A DNA stretch of 64,000 nt from Primula veris (lineage: Eukaryota > Streptophyta > Magnoliopsida > Ericales > Primulaceae). A model generated the notes under the pieces. That model saw only the letters and a program-made list of their open reading frames with translations. It had not been told where the DNA came from and made no database searches. Each line of letters begins with the position of its first letter. Positions within the stretch are counted from its first letter, which is position 1. Positions 13,167 to 24,363 of the stretch are shown here, one piece after another. The stretch spans positions 28,258,702 to 28,322,701 of the forward strand of contig OY821743.1 of the NCBI GenBank assembly GCA_963682055.1. Reading direction: 5' to 3'. The translations under genes were made by a program, and so were the position numbers.

Positions 13167-14351
13167 TATTGAACGTTGTTCTTCTAATCGATTATTTTAA
13201 TGATAACAAAAATTGTAAAGCATGATAAAAGCTCGTTTTGCGTACTAATCTTTTATCTAGCTTGTTAAAGGTTCAAAATGATAAAATATTGAAATACAAA
13301 GCCAACGGTTCAAGCGGAACCATAATCGGAACTAAAACGAACAAGTTACAAGCATTCGAAGGATAACGAGAAAACCGAGAAACTGCCAGAATAAAACGAC
13401 CGATCGTTTTGGACAAACGACCGATCGTTTTTGTTCCAAATTCTTCCAGTGAGGTCGTCTGAAAAATGACCGATCGAAATGGCCAAAACGACCGATCGTT
13501 TTTGGTCAAATTTCTTCCAGTGAGTTCATGATAAAAACGACCGATCGTTTTTCAGAAAACGACCGATCGTTTTCTGGAGAAATTCAAAAAGTTCTTTTTT
13601 ACTTATTCTGGAAAATTGGGCAACTGCTGAAAACCATTGGATAAAAGCATAACACTTCATACAACGGTAACAAGACCAATAATCCTTCAAATAGCCCCCA
13701 AATTCCAAAAGCAAAACAACCCCAATTCACACACAAATTCAAGCTATTCCCACAAGAAATTCATCAAGCTTATACTACATATTTCTCACTTGTATTCATA
13801 TAAATTCTTGAGTGTAATATTATTGTAATCTTATAAACACCAAGATATTATTTGTTAGTGAGCGATACTCTTTCGATTCAAATTGTAGAGTGATTTATAA
13901 ACTCATTTATGAGCGAGTGATCGGGTAGAGGCTTTGTAAGCAAGTGTAGCTTAAAAGCTCTAGGTCTTTTCATTCGGGATACTCATAGAGTGAGGGGGAG
14001 CTTAATCGGTCGATTAGCTCGTTAGGGTGTAATCTTGGGAAGAAGATTCTAGTGAAACACTCGGTAGTGTGAATACCGAAAAGAGGAGTAGGCGCGTTTT
14101 GCCGAACCTCTATAACTCTTGTGTTATTTCTTTTCCCTTGAACTTTTACTTTCCGCACTCATTTATTGCTTATTTTGTTTGCTTGGTTAGCCTAAAATAG
14201 CATTAAATAGTCAACACAAGTGTTTAGTAATAAAATTCTACTAATTAGCGTAATTAATAGCTCAAAGTTTTTATTCCGCGAAAATCGTACGTAAACCTTA
14301 TTCACCCCCCCCCCCCCCCCCCCCTAAGGTTTAGACACTTACGGACCAACA
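13167..14351 (+). repeat. 3' LTR of the Copia element
   Basis: Near-identical partner of 6283-7454. Its main difference is a run of 20 C at 14305-14324 where the other LTR has six C interrupted by T. Confidence 0.9.
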
Positions 14352-14385
14352 CTCTCTCCCCTCATACTTAACAAACTTTCAAACA

Positions 14386-16960
14386 ATGGTTATTGTCCAC
14401 GGAGCTGGCAAAGGCCCGATGGTTGCCCCCAGACCACGGCTCCTGGCCGTGATGGCGAACGCCCTACCTTTCCGAGCCATGGTTATTGACCCGGCCCTAA
14501 CCGTGGATGTCAATGACCATAGTATCATGGTGAGGACACACGGGGCCGATCTGCATGAGTTCCAAGAGATGTGCGGGATCGGCGATGAGTTCCGTCTCCG
14601 GAAGTGTCGGAGTGCGGATGAGGTGAATGGGATCGTAGCTAATCCCAAGAGCATGGTGACGCTCTCCCTCTCCACCCTGTTATAAGGGGGCACCCATCTC
14701 CCCATCCCGGAGCTATTGGTCGAGCTCTGTGCCTGGACGCAGACCCTACCTTACCAGTGGCCCTTGCAGGCACACCGGGTCTGTGCCGGGATAGAGGCCA
14801 TCAACGTTCTGTTGGGCTCGGCCTTACCGGAGCCGTTGGGGTGGAAGGAGTTGCTGGCCTGCTATGAATTTTTGTAGAGCGAGCCTGGCTCTCAGGCCAA
14901 GAGCGGGCAGCCATATCTGCGGTGCCGGGCATACAACCAGATGATCACATGTAACTCCGATTCGAATCCGGGTTACACGCAAGATGTGATCGTGGTGGAG
15001 GGCAACTGGCTGCTCTGAGATGATATGACCCTCCCAACCAGACCGGGGAGGGTGCTCAGCACCAAGGAGAACAAGGCCACAGTGGCCATGAAGTTGCGGG
15101 GCCTCAGTGAGGCTAACGTCATGTCCATGGAGGTGGCCCTCAACTGGTGGGGCCCATACGGAGACGACGTGGGCTCTCGCAACGCAGAACGGCTGCTAAC
15201 GTATAGCTCCCCCACCTCATGCAAGGGGAATGATTTCATCTGGCCCCATAGGACCTTCTGTCCTGTGGGATACTCCCGGGATAGATGGGAGAAGGAGAAG
15301 GGTCTGGAGTCCACCCTCCCTCCTAAGGTTCCCAAGGAGGCTGAGGCTACGGAGAGGGTGGCGAAGCCGAGCCGCAAGGCGAAGCCTGCGCCAATGAGGG
15401 ACTTCCCCCCAACTGAGACGGCCGGGGTCTTTTTCAAGACCCGACCGGATGGTACCACGGTCAACTACCGAAAGGGGCCGGGGGGGACCAGAAATTATAT
15501 CGATCAGTGGGGGAAGCCACTGCTCGAGGCTCTTCCCCTATGCTCTAGGGAACCTGATGCAGTGAGCTCCCTTCGCTTGTAGGATAGCTCACCCGAGGCA
15601 CACCCTACCGGGCCGAACCTAGGCACTTCACGGACAAGGGTAAGCCATCTTTCATTCTCCTTTGATTTGAATTTTACACTTAGCCAAAATTTGTTTGGTT
15701 TTTCTAACTCCTGTTTGTGTGGGATTTGATTACGTAGGTGGTCCGCTACGACGAGGAGGAGGAGAAGGAAGTGGATGCCGAGGAGGGTGAGGAGATAGTT
15801 GAGGCGGCTGAGGAGGTTGTCGCCATTAAGACGGGGAGGACATCTTCCGCCAGTGCCGGTGCTGAGCCTGTGGCTTCCGCTAATGCCGATGCAGAGGCAA
15901 AGGCCTTAAGGGAGTTTGCGGAGCAGGCACGGTGGGACCAGATTGCTCTCAAGGCTCAGGCTGCAGAGGGGAAAAAGAGAAAGTTGGAGGAGGAAAAGGC
16001 CCTCCGTGAAGCCAAGAAGGTCAAGTCCAGCGACCCGACTGGTGTTGTGACCAGGGTAGGGGTCGATCACATAGGACCCGGGCCGAGTGAGGATGTAGAG
16101 GAAGAGCATGCGGCGTCTGGCTCCCCCCCATTGGAGGATCTGTTGCCAAGCGCCTCCCCCCGTCCGGTCTCCTCCGCTCCCCCGACCCCCGGAATGCACA
16201 AGATGCTGCTCCAAACTCCCGAGGAGGTGAAGGCGGCCATAGGGGTAAAGAGTATCATGGAGGCTCATCCCTCCGCCGGGATGCTTGCTCTTGCTATGCT
16301 CCAACAGCAGAGCCTCGAGGCAGACCATCGCGGTCGTGACCTCGCGTCTACGATGGCGTCTGCCATGGCTATGATCCCTCAGGTACGTTGTTGTTTTTCC
16401 CTTGTGTAATTTTTGTGTTTTGATTCAATTCCTTTAATTTTGGCTAAGTGCTTGTCTTCTTCTTGTAGGGCTTCCTGATGATGAACCAGTGTGTGTATCA
16501 TTAGGCCCAACTAACGAGGTCATGGGCCACGAAGGCCGAGGCCTGCGCCAAGCAGGCGGAGGAGGCCTAGGCGAGGGTGGAGAAGGCCCAAGCAAGGGCA
16601 GACCGGGCTGAGGGCCTTAATTCCTCCGTTGAAGCTCGGAGGGTCGAAGCCATGCAGGCGAAAGCCGAGGCTGAGGAACGAGCCCAAGCTGCGATCGCGG
16701 CACTAAAGGAAGCGGAGGCGGCCGTGGCTGAGAAGCTGAGGGCTGCAGTTCAGTCCGCCAAAGCCGAGGTGAGGGCAGCTGTGGCCCTTGAGACGCAGAA
16801 GGACTTCAATTCCTTCTACGTCGAAGGCTGGACCGAGGCTGCCTCTTTCATGAGGGCAGGACCTGAGCATCCCGTGTGGAAGATGGAGAACATCTTCGTT
16901 CCCGTCCCTGCAATTCCCATCTGTGCGGTATTCCCTTCACTCGTATTTCTTTGTTTTTGA
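14386..16960 (+). pseudogene. Antisense additional gene of the Tat Gypsy element (three exons, stops present)
   Basis: Lies opposite to gag-pol, between pol and the 3' LTR. Exon 1 is 14386-15639, exon 2 is 15738-16382 and exon 3 runs from 16469 to about 16925-16960. All introns are phase 0 with good GT-AG borders. The N-terminal part (LLVELCAWTQTLPYQWPLQA) resembles the proteins Pfam calls 'putative gypsy type transposon'. The middle is charged and Ala/Glu-rich. The C-terminal exon is a long Ala/Glu/Arg coiled coil. Six stops interrupt it: TAA 14683, TAG 14875, TGA 15016, TAG 15580, TAG 16502 and TAG 16568, all otherwise in one consistent frame. An intact version would be near 790 residues. 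The function is unknown. Antisense extra genes are described in Tat elements; assignment to that family is from memory and not searched. Confidence 0.75.
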
Positions 16961-17137
16961 TGTAATTTTCGTTGTCTCCTTAGCTTGTAATATCTTCCTG
17001 AGAAATGAATGAACAATTTTGGTTTGGCTTTAGTCTTGTGTTGTTTTTTATTCTGTTTTCTATGTGCTCCCAATGAGTGGGCCATTATGCTTCGTCATAG
17101 GGTCCACTCTTTTTAAATAACGCGTATAATCTGAAAA

Positions 17138-17530
17138 TGGGATCCCCAGAGGGCCGAAACCCTCATGGGACGTATCGTGGCCACACAGGCTTAAGCGTTC
17201 TGTAAACACTTAGAAAATTTATAGAAATTTAGACTGGGGTTCCTTGAGGGCTGAAACCCTCTTGGGACGAACGGGTGCCACATAGGCTCGGGTGTTCTGC
17301 AAACACATAGTAAATTTATAGAAATTTAAACTAGGGTCCCTTGAGGGCCGAAACCCTCTTGGGACGAACGGGTGCCACATAGGCTCGGGTGTTCTGCAAA
17401 CACTTAGTAAATTTATAGAAATTTAAAATGGGGTCCCTTGAGGGCCGAAACCCTCTTGGGACGACGGGTGCCACATAGGCTCGGGTGTTCTGCAAACACT
17501 TAGTAAATTTATTGAAATTTAAACTGGGGT
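17138..17530. repeat. Four tandem copies of a ~97-bp unit in the Gypsy 3' region
   Basis: Units begin near 17138, 17236, 17335 and 17430, each with GAGGGCCGAAACCCTC or a close variant and ending in AATTTATAGAAATTTA. The last three are nearly identical and the first is diverged. Variable tandem repeats in the region after pol are typical of Tat elements and are known seeds of satellite DNA. Confidence 0.85.
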
Positions 17531-17605
17531 GGTTATGAAAGAACAACAGTTTTATTCATAAGGCCCTCAGGCATATTTACATCAAAACATGAAGGTCAAG
17601 TCATC

Positions 17606-20600
17606 CTACTGATAATACTTCCTAAGGTTGTTGGAGTTCCAAAGTCGATCCATGGGGACATCATCGGGAAGGCGACCCAATAGATAGGCTCTGTTCCCTA
17701 TTGCTCCGAGAATTCGATAGGGACCTTCCCAGTTGGGACTTAGCTTCCCGTCGGACTGTATTCTTGAGTTGTTGTTCACTTTCCATAGCACGAGGTCTTC
17801 GTCTTGAAAGCGTCTGGCGTTCACCCTTTTGTTGTAAGAACGTCCCAGTTCATTTTTGTACTCGGCGTTACGGATGGCCGCAACTTCCCTTCTTTCTTCA
17901 GCATAATTGAGCTCGAGCCCCATCATTCTTTCATTCAGCCCGTTCTCCACCATGTCGGTTCTAAGAGAGGGGAGCCCGATTTCTAACGGGATGATAGCTT
18001 CCATCCCGTAAGTCAGGCTATAGGGAGTCTGTTGGGTGCCCCGTCTCCTCGTCGTTCGGTATGCCCACAGGACGTGCTGTAGTTCTTCGGCCCATCGTCC
18101 TTTGGACTCGTCTAATCTTTTCTTGATCCCGTCGAGCATGGTCTTATTTGATACCTCGGCTTGTCCGTTGCATTGGGGGTACGATGGGGTTGAATAATAG
18201 TTCTTGATGTGATACTTAGCATACATCACTTTTAACTTAACCCCGGTGAACTGGCCCCCATTATCCGCGACTATCGAGTAGGGGATTCCAAATCTTGTGA
18301 TCACGTCCCTCCAGAGGAACCGGATCACCTCGGCCTCTGTTATTTTTGCTAACACCACGGCCTCTACCCATTTCTAGAAGTAGTCAGTGACCATGAGGAG
18401 GAACTTTTTCCCCCCCGGGGCCTTAGGGAATGGTCCGACGATGTCCATGCCCCATTGTGCGAATGGCCAAGGAGAGGTCACGCTGCTCATTTTTTGCGCC
18501 GAGGCCCGAGGTATGGGCGCGTATTTCTGGCACTTCTCGCATCTGAGTACGAACGTTTTTGAATCTTTTTGCATGAGGGGCCACCAGTACCCATGGGTCA
18601 GGGCCCGGTTGGCTAGTGATCTTCCCCCGGTATGGCTTCTGCAGGTTCCTTCGTGTATTTCTTCCATAACCTTCACAACCATATCGGGGTGAACACAGAG
18701 CAGGTAGGGGCCGGAGAACGACCTTTTATAGAGTTTTTCGTTGGGAGCCATCCAGAATCCTAGCACCTTCCTCTTTATTTTCTCAGCTTCTTTTTTATCG
18801 TCGGGCAGGTCGCCGGAGCGGTGGTATTCGATTATAGCGTCCATCCAACTTGGCTCCGGCTGGAGGTCGGTCACCACATTGATTTTTGGCTTAGCGTCGA
18901 TGCTAGGCGAAGGGACATACTCTACGGTGATGACTCTCTCTCGTTTATCGCTTATGGCCGAGGCTAGGGTCGCCAGTGCATCGGCATGAGTGTTCTCGTT
19001 CCTGTTGATGTTGACGATTTCTTGATAGTCAAAGGTTTGGAGTATTCCGGAAGTGATGGCTATGTAGCTTGCCATTCTCTCATCCTTCGTTTGGAACTCC
19101 CCACTTATTTGGCTGCTTACCAATTGGGAGTCGGTGTTCACCAGTATTTTCTTGACCCCAACGCTCCGTGCCATTTTCAAGCCGGCGATCACGGCCTCAT
19201 ATTCTGCCTTGTTATTGGTGGCTCGGAACCCAAGCTGGATTGATTTCTCGATCACGTCACCCTGTGGAGACCGGAGTACAACGCCGAGGCCAGATCCTTT
19301 TTTATTGGCGGCCCCGTCTGTATGCAAGGTCCACGTCCCTTGTGCACGTTCTTCGGAACCGGAGCACAGTGCTGACATGTCGGCTTCGGTGAATTCTGCC
19401 ACAAAATCGGCTAAGGCTTGCCCCTTGACGGACGTCCTTGGCTCATAGCGGATGTCGTACGTGTTTAGGTGGCAGGCCCACTTCGTCATTCGTCGAGACA
19501 GATCCTTTTTGAAGTATTTCTCGAATAGGCTGATCGGTATACACCACAATGCTATGTGCCGAGAAGTAATGAGCTAGATTTTGTGAGGCCATAACGAGGG
19601 CTAGGACGAGTTTTTCTAGGGGCATATACCTAGTTTCGGCGTCGAGGAGGGTCTTGCTCACATAGTAGACGGGCCTTTGCTCCCTGCCGAGTTCTTTGAT
19701 GAGGACCGCGCTGACGGCTATCTCTGATACGGCCAGGTACAAAGCAAGAGCGTCGCCGGTGTCTAGTTTTATCAGCAGCGACGCGCTCCCAAGGTAATCC
19801 GTGAGCTCAGAGAACGCACCCCGGCATTCGTCGTTCCATTCAAACTTTTTCTGGGCCTTTAAAGCCGTAAAAAACGGCTTGCACCGGTCTCCGAACCGCG
19901 CAATGAATCGATTGAGAGCGGCTGCCATGCCGGCCAGTTTCTGTATGTCTTTTCTCTTTTCAGGGGTTCTCAAATTCTTCAAGGCAGAGATCTGATCTGG
20001 GTTTTCCTCTATGCCCCGATGGGTCATCATGAACCCTAGGAATTTTCCGGCCCCTACCCCGAAGGCGCACTTAGAAGCATTCAGCTTTAGGCCGTGCCTC
20101 CGGATGGTTTCGAATACCTCTCTTAGGTCGGACAGGTGGTCCTCCTCTTGGGTGCTTTTCACCACCATGTCGTCAATGTAGACCTCCATGGTCCGGCCTA
20201 TGTTCTTCGAGAAGATTTTGGTGACCATTCTTTGGTACGTTGCCCCGACATTCTTGAGCCCGAATGGCATCACTCGGTAACAGAAATTTCCTCTTGGCGT
20301 TATGAAGGTCATTTTTTCTTGATCAGCCTCCGACATGGGTATTTGATGATAGCCGGAGCAGGCATCCAGGAAGCTCATTCTGGCGGCTCCGGCCGTAGAG
20401 TCCACTATTTGATCAATTTTGGGCAAGGGGAAAGGATCTTTAGGGCAGGCCCGATTAAGGCTCGTGTAATCGATGCACACGCGCAACTTTCCGTTCTTTT
20501 TGGGGACCACTACGGGGTTAGCGAGCCATCGGGGGTAATAGATTTCTCTTATGGCTCCGGCCAGGAGAAGCTTTTGTACCTCCTCGTTGATGGCATCGGC

Positions 20601-21571
20601 ATGCTCTGGACTAACGCGGCGCCCCTTTTGCATCACGGGTTTGCCGTCCGGGTTGACGTTCAATCGGTGGCAGGCGAGGTCGGGACTGATGCCCGACATT
20701 TTGCTCGGGGTCCACGCAAAATTATCGAGGTACTGGAGCAGAAGCTCGACGAGGTCGGTCACCTCGGACTCGCTTAGTTTCGAGCCCACCATGAAGAAGT
20801 GGTCCTCGTCCAACCCTGGGATCTGGATCTTTAGCAATCCTCCTTCCACCTTGTCCTCAGCCTCTAGCCCCATTTTTTTGTTCAGTTCCCTCAGCAGCTT
20901 GGGGTCCTCCGTTTCTATATTCATGGCACTCTGGACCGGAACCGATTTGTCGTCGGAGTACACGGCCATGGCGTAGCTTCGTGAGACCTTTTGGTTTCCC
21001 GAGATGGTCTCTACCCCGGAAATAGTCGGGTATTTGACTTTTTGGTGCAGAGTGGAGGAGACGCCTTCTATTTTGTGAAGCCATGCACGCCCTAATATAA
21101 CGTTGTAAACGGAGGGGACATCCACCACCGTGAACTCCACGCTCATAACTTTTGTCCCCGTTTTAACGGGCAAGGTTACGTTCCCTCTGGGCTGAACCGC
21201 TTCAGAGCTGAATCCGTATAGGGGAGGGACGTGGATTTCTAGGTGCTCCTCTTTCAGCCCCATTTTATGGAAGAGGTCTCCAAAGAGTATATTTACTGAC
21301 GCCCCTTGATCGACCAAGATCCGTCCCACGGCGCAGTGGCCCACTTGGGCGGAAATGACAAGGGCGTCGTAATGGGCATGTCTACCCCCACCAAGTCGAA
21401 GTCGGTAAAGGTCAGGTCTGGTTTGACGTCGTGCTTGTACTTCTTTTGGGGGCTCGAACTTTCGGTGACGAAGACGTGCTGCTTCATCGCTGCCTCCCGG
21501 GCCGTAGTTCTCTCCGCTCCACTATGGTTCGGTTTCTTCGAACCAGAGTGAATGACCTGACAGGTCATCAC
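17606..21571 (-). pseudogene. pol: Gypsy pol: protease, RT, RNase H, second RNase H, integrase (broken)
   Basis: The protease motif VDQGASVNILF lies near 21310. Reverse transcriptase follows with VCIDYTSLNRACPKDPFPLP near 20450, FLDACSGYHQI and the catalytic YIDDMVV near 20180. Next is a first RNase H (LYLAVSEIAVSAVL). A second RNase H has its acidic residues in HTDGAANKKG, NNKAEYEAV, VNTDSQLV and NENTHADAL (about 19340-18990). The integrase zinc region ends in CEKCQKYAP, and its core has MDIVGPF, DNGGQF and GQAEVSNK, so the D, D, E triad is visible. Breaks: a one-base frameshift near 21372, a frameshift near 19505-19510, and an in-frame TAG at 18376-18374 between TDYF and KWVEA. The dual RNase H places the element in the Tat lineage. 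Confidence 0.9.
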
Positions 21572-23132
21572 CGGTGGGGGAGGTCTCGTTGCCTTTCGTC
21601 GGCCCCTTCTCTGGCTCGATCGGAGTCCCTTCGTGACTTGATGTATTTATCCATCAGGCCATCCCGGACCCATCCTTCGAGCCTCGCCTTCAGACCGTGA
21701 CAATCATTGGTATGATGGCCACGGTCTCTATGATAGTCACAGATTTTATCGTTGGGCCTGTGGGCCGGTTCGTTCCGGAGAGGGAGAGGCCAGGAGAAGA
21801 ACGGCTCATTCTCTATTTCGCCAAGGAGATCGATCAACGGGAGGCGAAAAGTGGTGGACTAGGCAGTGCCCGGGTCCAAAGGGGCAGGCAGAGCTTGGTG
21901 TCTCAGACGGGGATCTTCTCTTCTTCTTTTGGGGGCCGGTTGCGGGTTTCTTCCCGTACGAGGCCGCCCCATCCTTTCCGTTATGGGGCAGTCTCTTCTG
22001 GGGCTCCTGATGACGGTCCTTTCCCGAGGCTGTTCGATGCTGGCGATCGAACGGGTTGCCCCGGCAGATCTCATGTCTTTCTCGATATCGACATGCTGCT
22101 TTATCAGTGATCTGAGCTGAGGAACCATGCTAGGAGGGGTCGCTATCATTTCGTTACGGATTCTGCTGCCCACGACCATGTTCTGTCTGAAAGCAGCTAT
22201 GACAGTAGAGTCGGGGTAGTCTGCGCACTCCGCATGCTTTTGCCATAATCGATTGTCGTAGCTCTTGAGGGTCTCTTTGGGGTGTGCCCTTACTTGATAT
22301 AATTGCTCCGGTTGGGCAACTCTTTCTTTTAAGTTGATGAACTGATGTACAAAGTCGTAGGCCAAGTCATCCCAACAGTGGATGGAGTTGGCGGGCAGTG
22401 ACTGGAACCACTTACTTGCCAACCTTCCCAGGCTGGCAGGAAAACATTTGCACATCAGCTGGTCGAGGTGTGACCAGTGATTCATTTGGTAGCGATAGTG
22501 CCGGAGGTGAGCTTCCGGGTCAGAATCCACGTTGAAGACTTGGAGAATGGGGGCGGTGAAGTTTCCAGGGGGGGCACTGTATTCTATCTTGTCCGAGAAC
22601 GGGGTGCTACGGGTTGAGGCAACGATTCTCAGCGCTGCCTCGTCGGCGGCATTGTCTTGGTTAGCACGACGGCTACGCCTTCGCGATCTAGGCGGCACCT
22701 CAGTCCTGACACGGCTTGGTCCCGGTCGTGAGTCACGACTATCCGTCGGCCAATGGAGTCGAGAATGTACACCTCGCCCATCGCCACGACGGGAATTCCC
22801 CTCGTGGGAATGCCTCGACTCCTCACCCCTAGTTGGCTCCTCAAGAGCATCTTCTAAGGGGGGTCGTCGAGGAGGTCCCAACCGGGACATCACGCTTCTG
22901 ACGGGAATGGGTCCTGGTTCGTCTTGGGCTGCGCCGCGCATGACAGGCTCGGGCTCTGGGGTCATCAGCACGGTTATCAACACCCTCTGGACGTCCCAGC
23001 CACCGCTGTTAAGGGAATGGGCTCCCTTGTGGACGTGGTTCTTGGGGTGGCATCAAATGGCAGGGCCCTCGGCATCCCGTAAACAGGGATGGGTCGGGAA
23101 GATGTGGGGTCGTACTGATTATTGCCAGACAT
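21568..23132 (-). pseudogene. gag: Gypsy gag (broken)
   Basis: Capsid and nucleocapsid protein of the Tat element. It begins at ATG 23132 (MSGNNQYDPTSSRP) right after the leader. A frameshift near 22980 moves to the frame carrying the retrotransposon gag domain (roughly 22560-22080: LRHYRYQMNHW, WFQSLPANSI, FVHQFINLKERV). An in-frame TAG lies at 21861-21859. After it comes a zinc-knuckle-like segment (CDYHRDRGHHTNDCHGLK) near 21740. The frame ends at 21568, with another frameshift into the protease region near 21580. The upstream arm is rich in Arg and Pro. It is inactive as it stands. Confidence 0.85.
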
Positions 23133-23178
23133 ATTCTCTCGGGGACGGACTGTCAGAGCTAACGCGTTCTCTACACGT

Positions 23179-23196
23179 TTCCCACAGACGGCGCCA
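23179..23196 (-). other. Primer binding site of the Gypsy element
   Basis: On the minus strand, two bases after the 5' LTR, the sequence TGGCGCCGTCTGTGGGAA occupies the tRNA primer position. The TGGCGCC start fits a tRNA ending GGCGCCA. I did not identify the tRNA with certainty. Confidence 0.65.
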
Positions 23197-23198
23197 AT

Positions 23199-23913
23199 TG
23201 GCGAGCCTATTTTTCTTCCTAGGCTCGGCTTATTCAACAGCACGCGTCGGCTCTGCAGTCGTAAGAGGTCCGGTACAGAGATGGTCAGCTTCGGTGACGG
23301 GGTTCTCCTGGTGCCTGCACAATGAATGAACAGGGGGCCCGGGTTGATACCAGGCTTTCCCTCTCCGACGATCAAGTCAGTACGAGAGAAAAGGACTTGA
23401 GTAAGTAAGGATCATAGTTTTAGATAAAGAGGGAGTAGGAACGGTCCGGTTACTTGGCGTGGTATCAGGTGCAACGAGGTACAATGGGATAGGGCGGGTT
23501 CTTTAGGTCTTTCTCTCTCTTCTCTCCGTTTTTTTCCTCCCCTACTAAGTAGTATTAGTGGGGGTATTTATAGTATCACCCAGAACATATTAGCCCTTGG
23601 ATCACTGTACTGTCAAATATTAATTCGACGGCGTCAGGACATTTATGACTCTGACAAGGGTACAGTTCCTACCTAGGCCCCACTGTTGATGGCATGTGAT
23701 TGGGCCACGTCGATGAAACGCTGAGGAGTCCCCCAAGGGAGCAGCAGCATTAATTAGAGAAGCGTACTCGATACGCTTCTCTAGGCCGGCGTAGACACAA
23801 CTCGGCCTCTTCAGGTCCGGGGTGGCGTGTCAATCATGATTGGCATAGGCCCGGATAAACTGTTTTGGGGATGATACGGGCCCGGACGAGTGGATGCTGA
23901 CATTCCCTCGCCA
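23199..23913 (-). repeat. 5' LTR of the Gypsy element
   Basis: About 715 bp. Its minus-strand TATA box at 23560-23573 would drive the element's transcript toward lower coordinates. Relative to the other LTR it has about 14 extra bases near 23540-23555 and about 35 extra bases near 23749-23783. The latter form an 11-bp perfect inverted repeat (23756-23766 with 23772-23782). Confidence 0.9.
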
Positions 23914-24160
23914 TCATCCACCTACAGCTTGAATACTAAGTATATTTTAACTTGATCAAGTATGTAACTCTATTGTAAAACATGCTAATATTTGTTCTAA
24001 TCAAATACTGGCTTAGCCACCGAGTATAATAAACTAAAGTTTGCTCAAATTAAAAAAAAAAGACTTTACTATATGTCTACAATCAATATGGTCACAAAAT
24101 TTAGATATAAATTATTCAAACACAGCACGTAAGACATGTAAAAAAATAAGGGAAATATAC

Positions 24161-24240
24161 CTATGAGAGAGTTGAAAATTTCCAAATTTATAAGGTTTGA
24201 GGAGAGGGTTTTGTTGAACTTGGTTTGTTTTATCTTCCAT
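24161..24240 (-). other. Exon 1 of OPR-A, separated from exon 2 by the retrotransposon
   Basis: Starts with ATG at 24240 and encodes MEDKTNQVQQNPLLKPYKFG followed by NFQLSHR. It ends in a GT donor at 24160-24159. It is a near copy of OPR-B exon 1 (80 bp in both). It lies about 21 kb from exon 2 because the nested Gypsy/Copia insertion sits in intron 1. Confidence 0.85.
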
Positions 24241-24304
24241 CTTCAGCAACACAAATTGGGAAATGAATATTATGCTCCTATTGTCTCGGGGGTCTGTCTG
24301 ATGG

Positions 24305-24312
24305 TATTTATA
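24305..24312 (-). promoter_or_regulatory. TATA box of OPR-A
   Basis: TATAAATA on the minus strand, about 65-72 bp upstream of the OPR-A start codon. It lies in a stretch that also aligns with the upstream region of OPR-B. Alignment with OPR-B upstream DNA ends near 24363. Confidence 0.6.
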
Positions 24313-24363
24313 GAAAGAAAAAAAAAAGTATAAAATGTCAAATTGGTTACTTACACATTGGCC

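Larger units (their letters stand above)
6283..14351 (+). mobile_element. Ty1/Copia LTR retrotransposon, SIRE-like, nested in the Gypsy element
   Basis: The outer ends are TG...CA flanked by CTCTC at 6278-6282 and 14352-14356. The inner edges of the LTRs read TA instead of TG or CA, so the exact LTR end could be shifted by two bases. It has two LTRs of about 1.18 kb, a Met-tRNA-type primer site, gag with zinc knuckle, protease, integrase, RT and an extra 3' coding region. It also has two purine tracts, one ending the coding part (12642-12664) and one at the 3' LTR. That layout fits the SIRE/Maximus group. By eye the LTRs differ by about a dozen substitutions, plus a poly-C length change, so this insertion is younger than the Gypsy. 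Confidence 0.92.
5158..23913 (-). mobile_element. Ty3/Gypsy LTR retrotransposon, Tat lineage, with a nested Copia element
   Basis: The ends are TGGCGAG...CTCGCCA, flanked by the 5-bp duplication TCATC at 5153-5157 and 23914-23918. The corresponding intron of OPR-B carries the uninterrupted site near 30290. Order on the minus strand is: 5' LTR, PBS, gag, protease, reverse transcriptase, RNase H, second RNase H, integrase, 97-bp tandem repeats, an antisense gene, PPT, 3' LTR. The second (archaeal-type) RNase H and an extra antisense gene between pol and the 3' LTR are known marks of the Tat group. About 8.07 kb of the length is a later Copia insertion at 6283-14351. All sense coding parts are broken, so the element could move only with help from another copy. 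Confidence 0.93.

Noticed and set aside
20136..20976. Plus-strand frames over 140 codons opposite Gypsy pol
   Set aside because: They lie fully opposite the conserved reverse transcriptase and protease. The constraint is from the minus strand.
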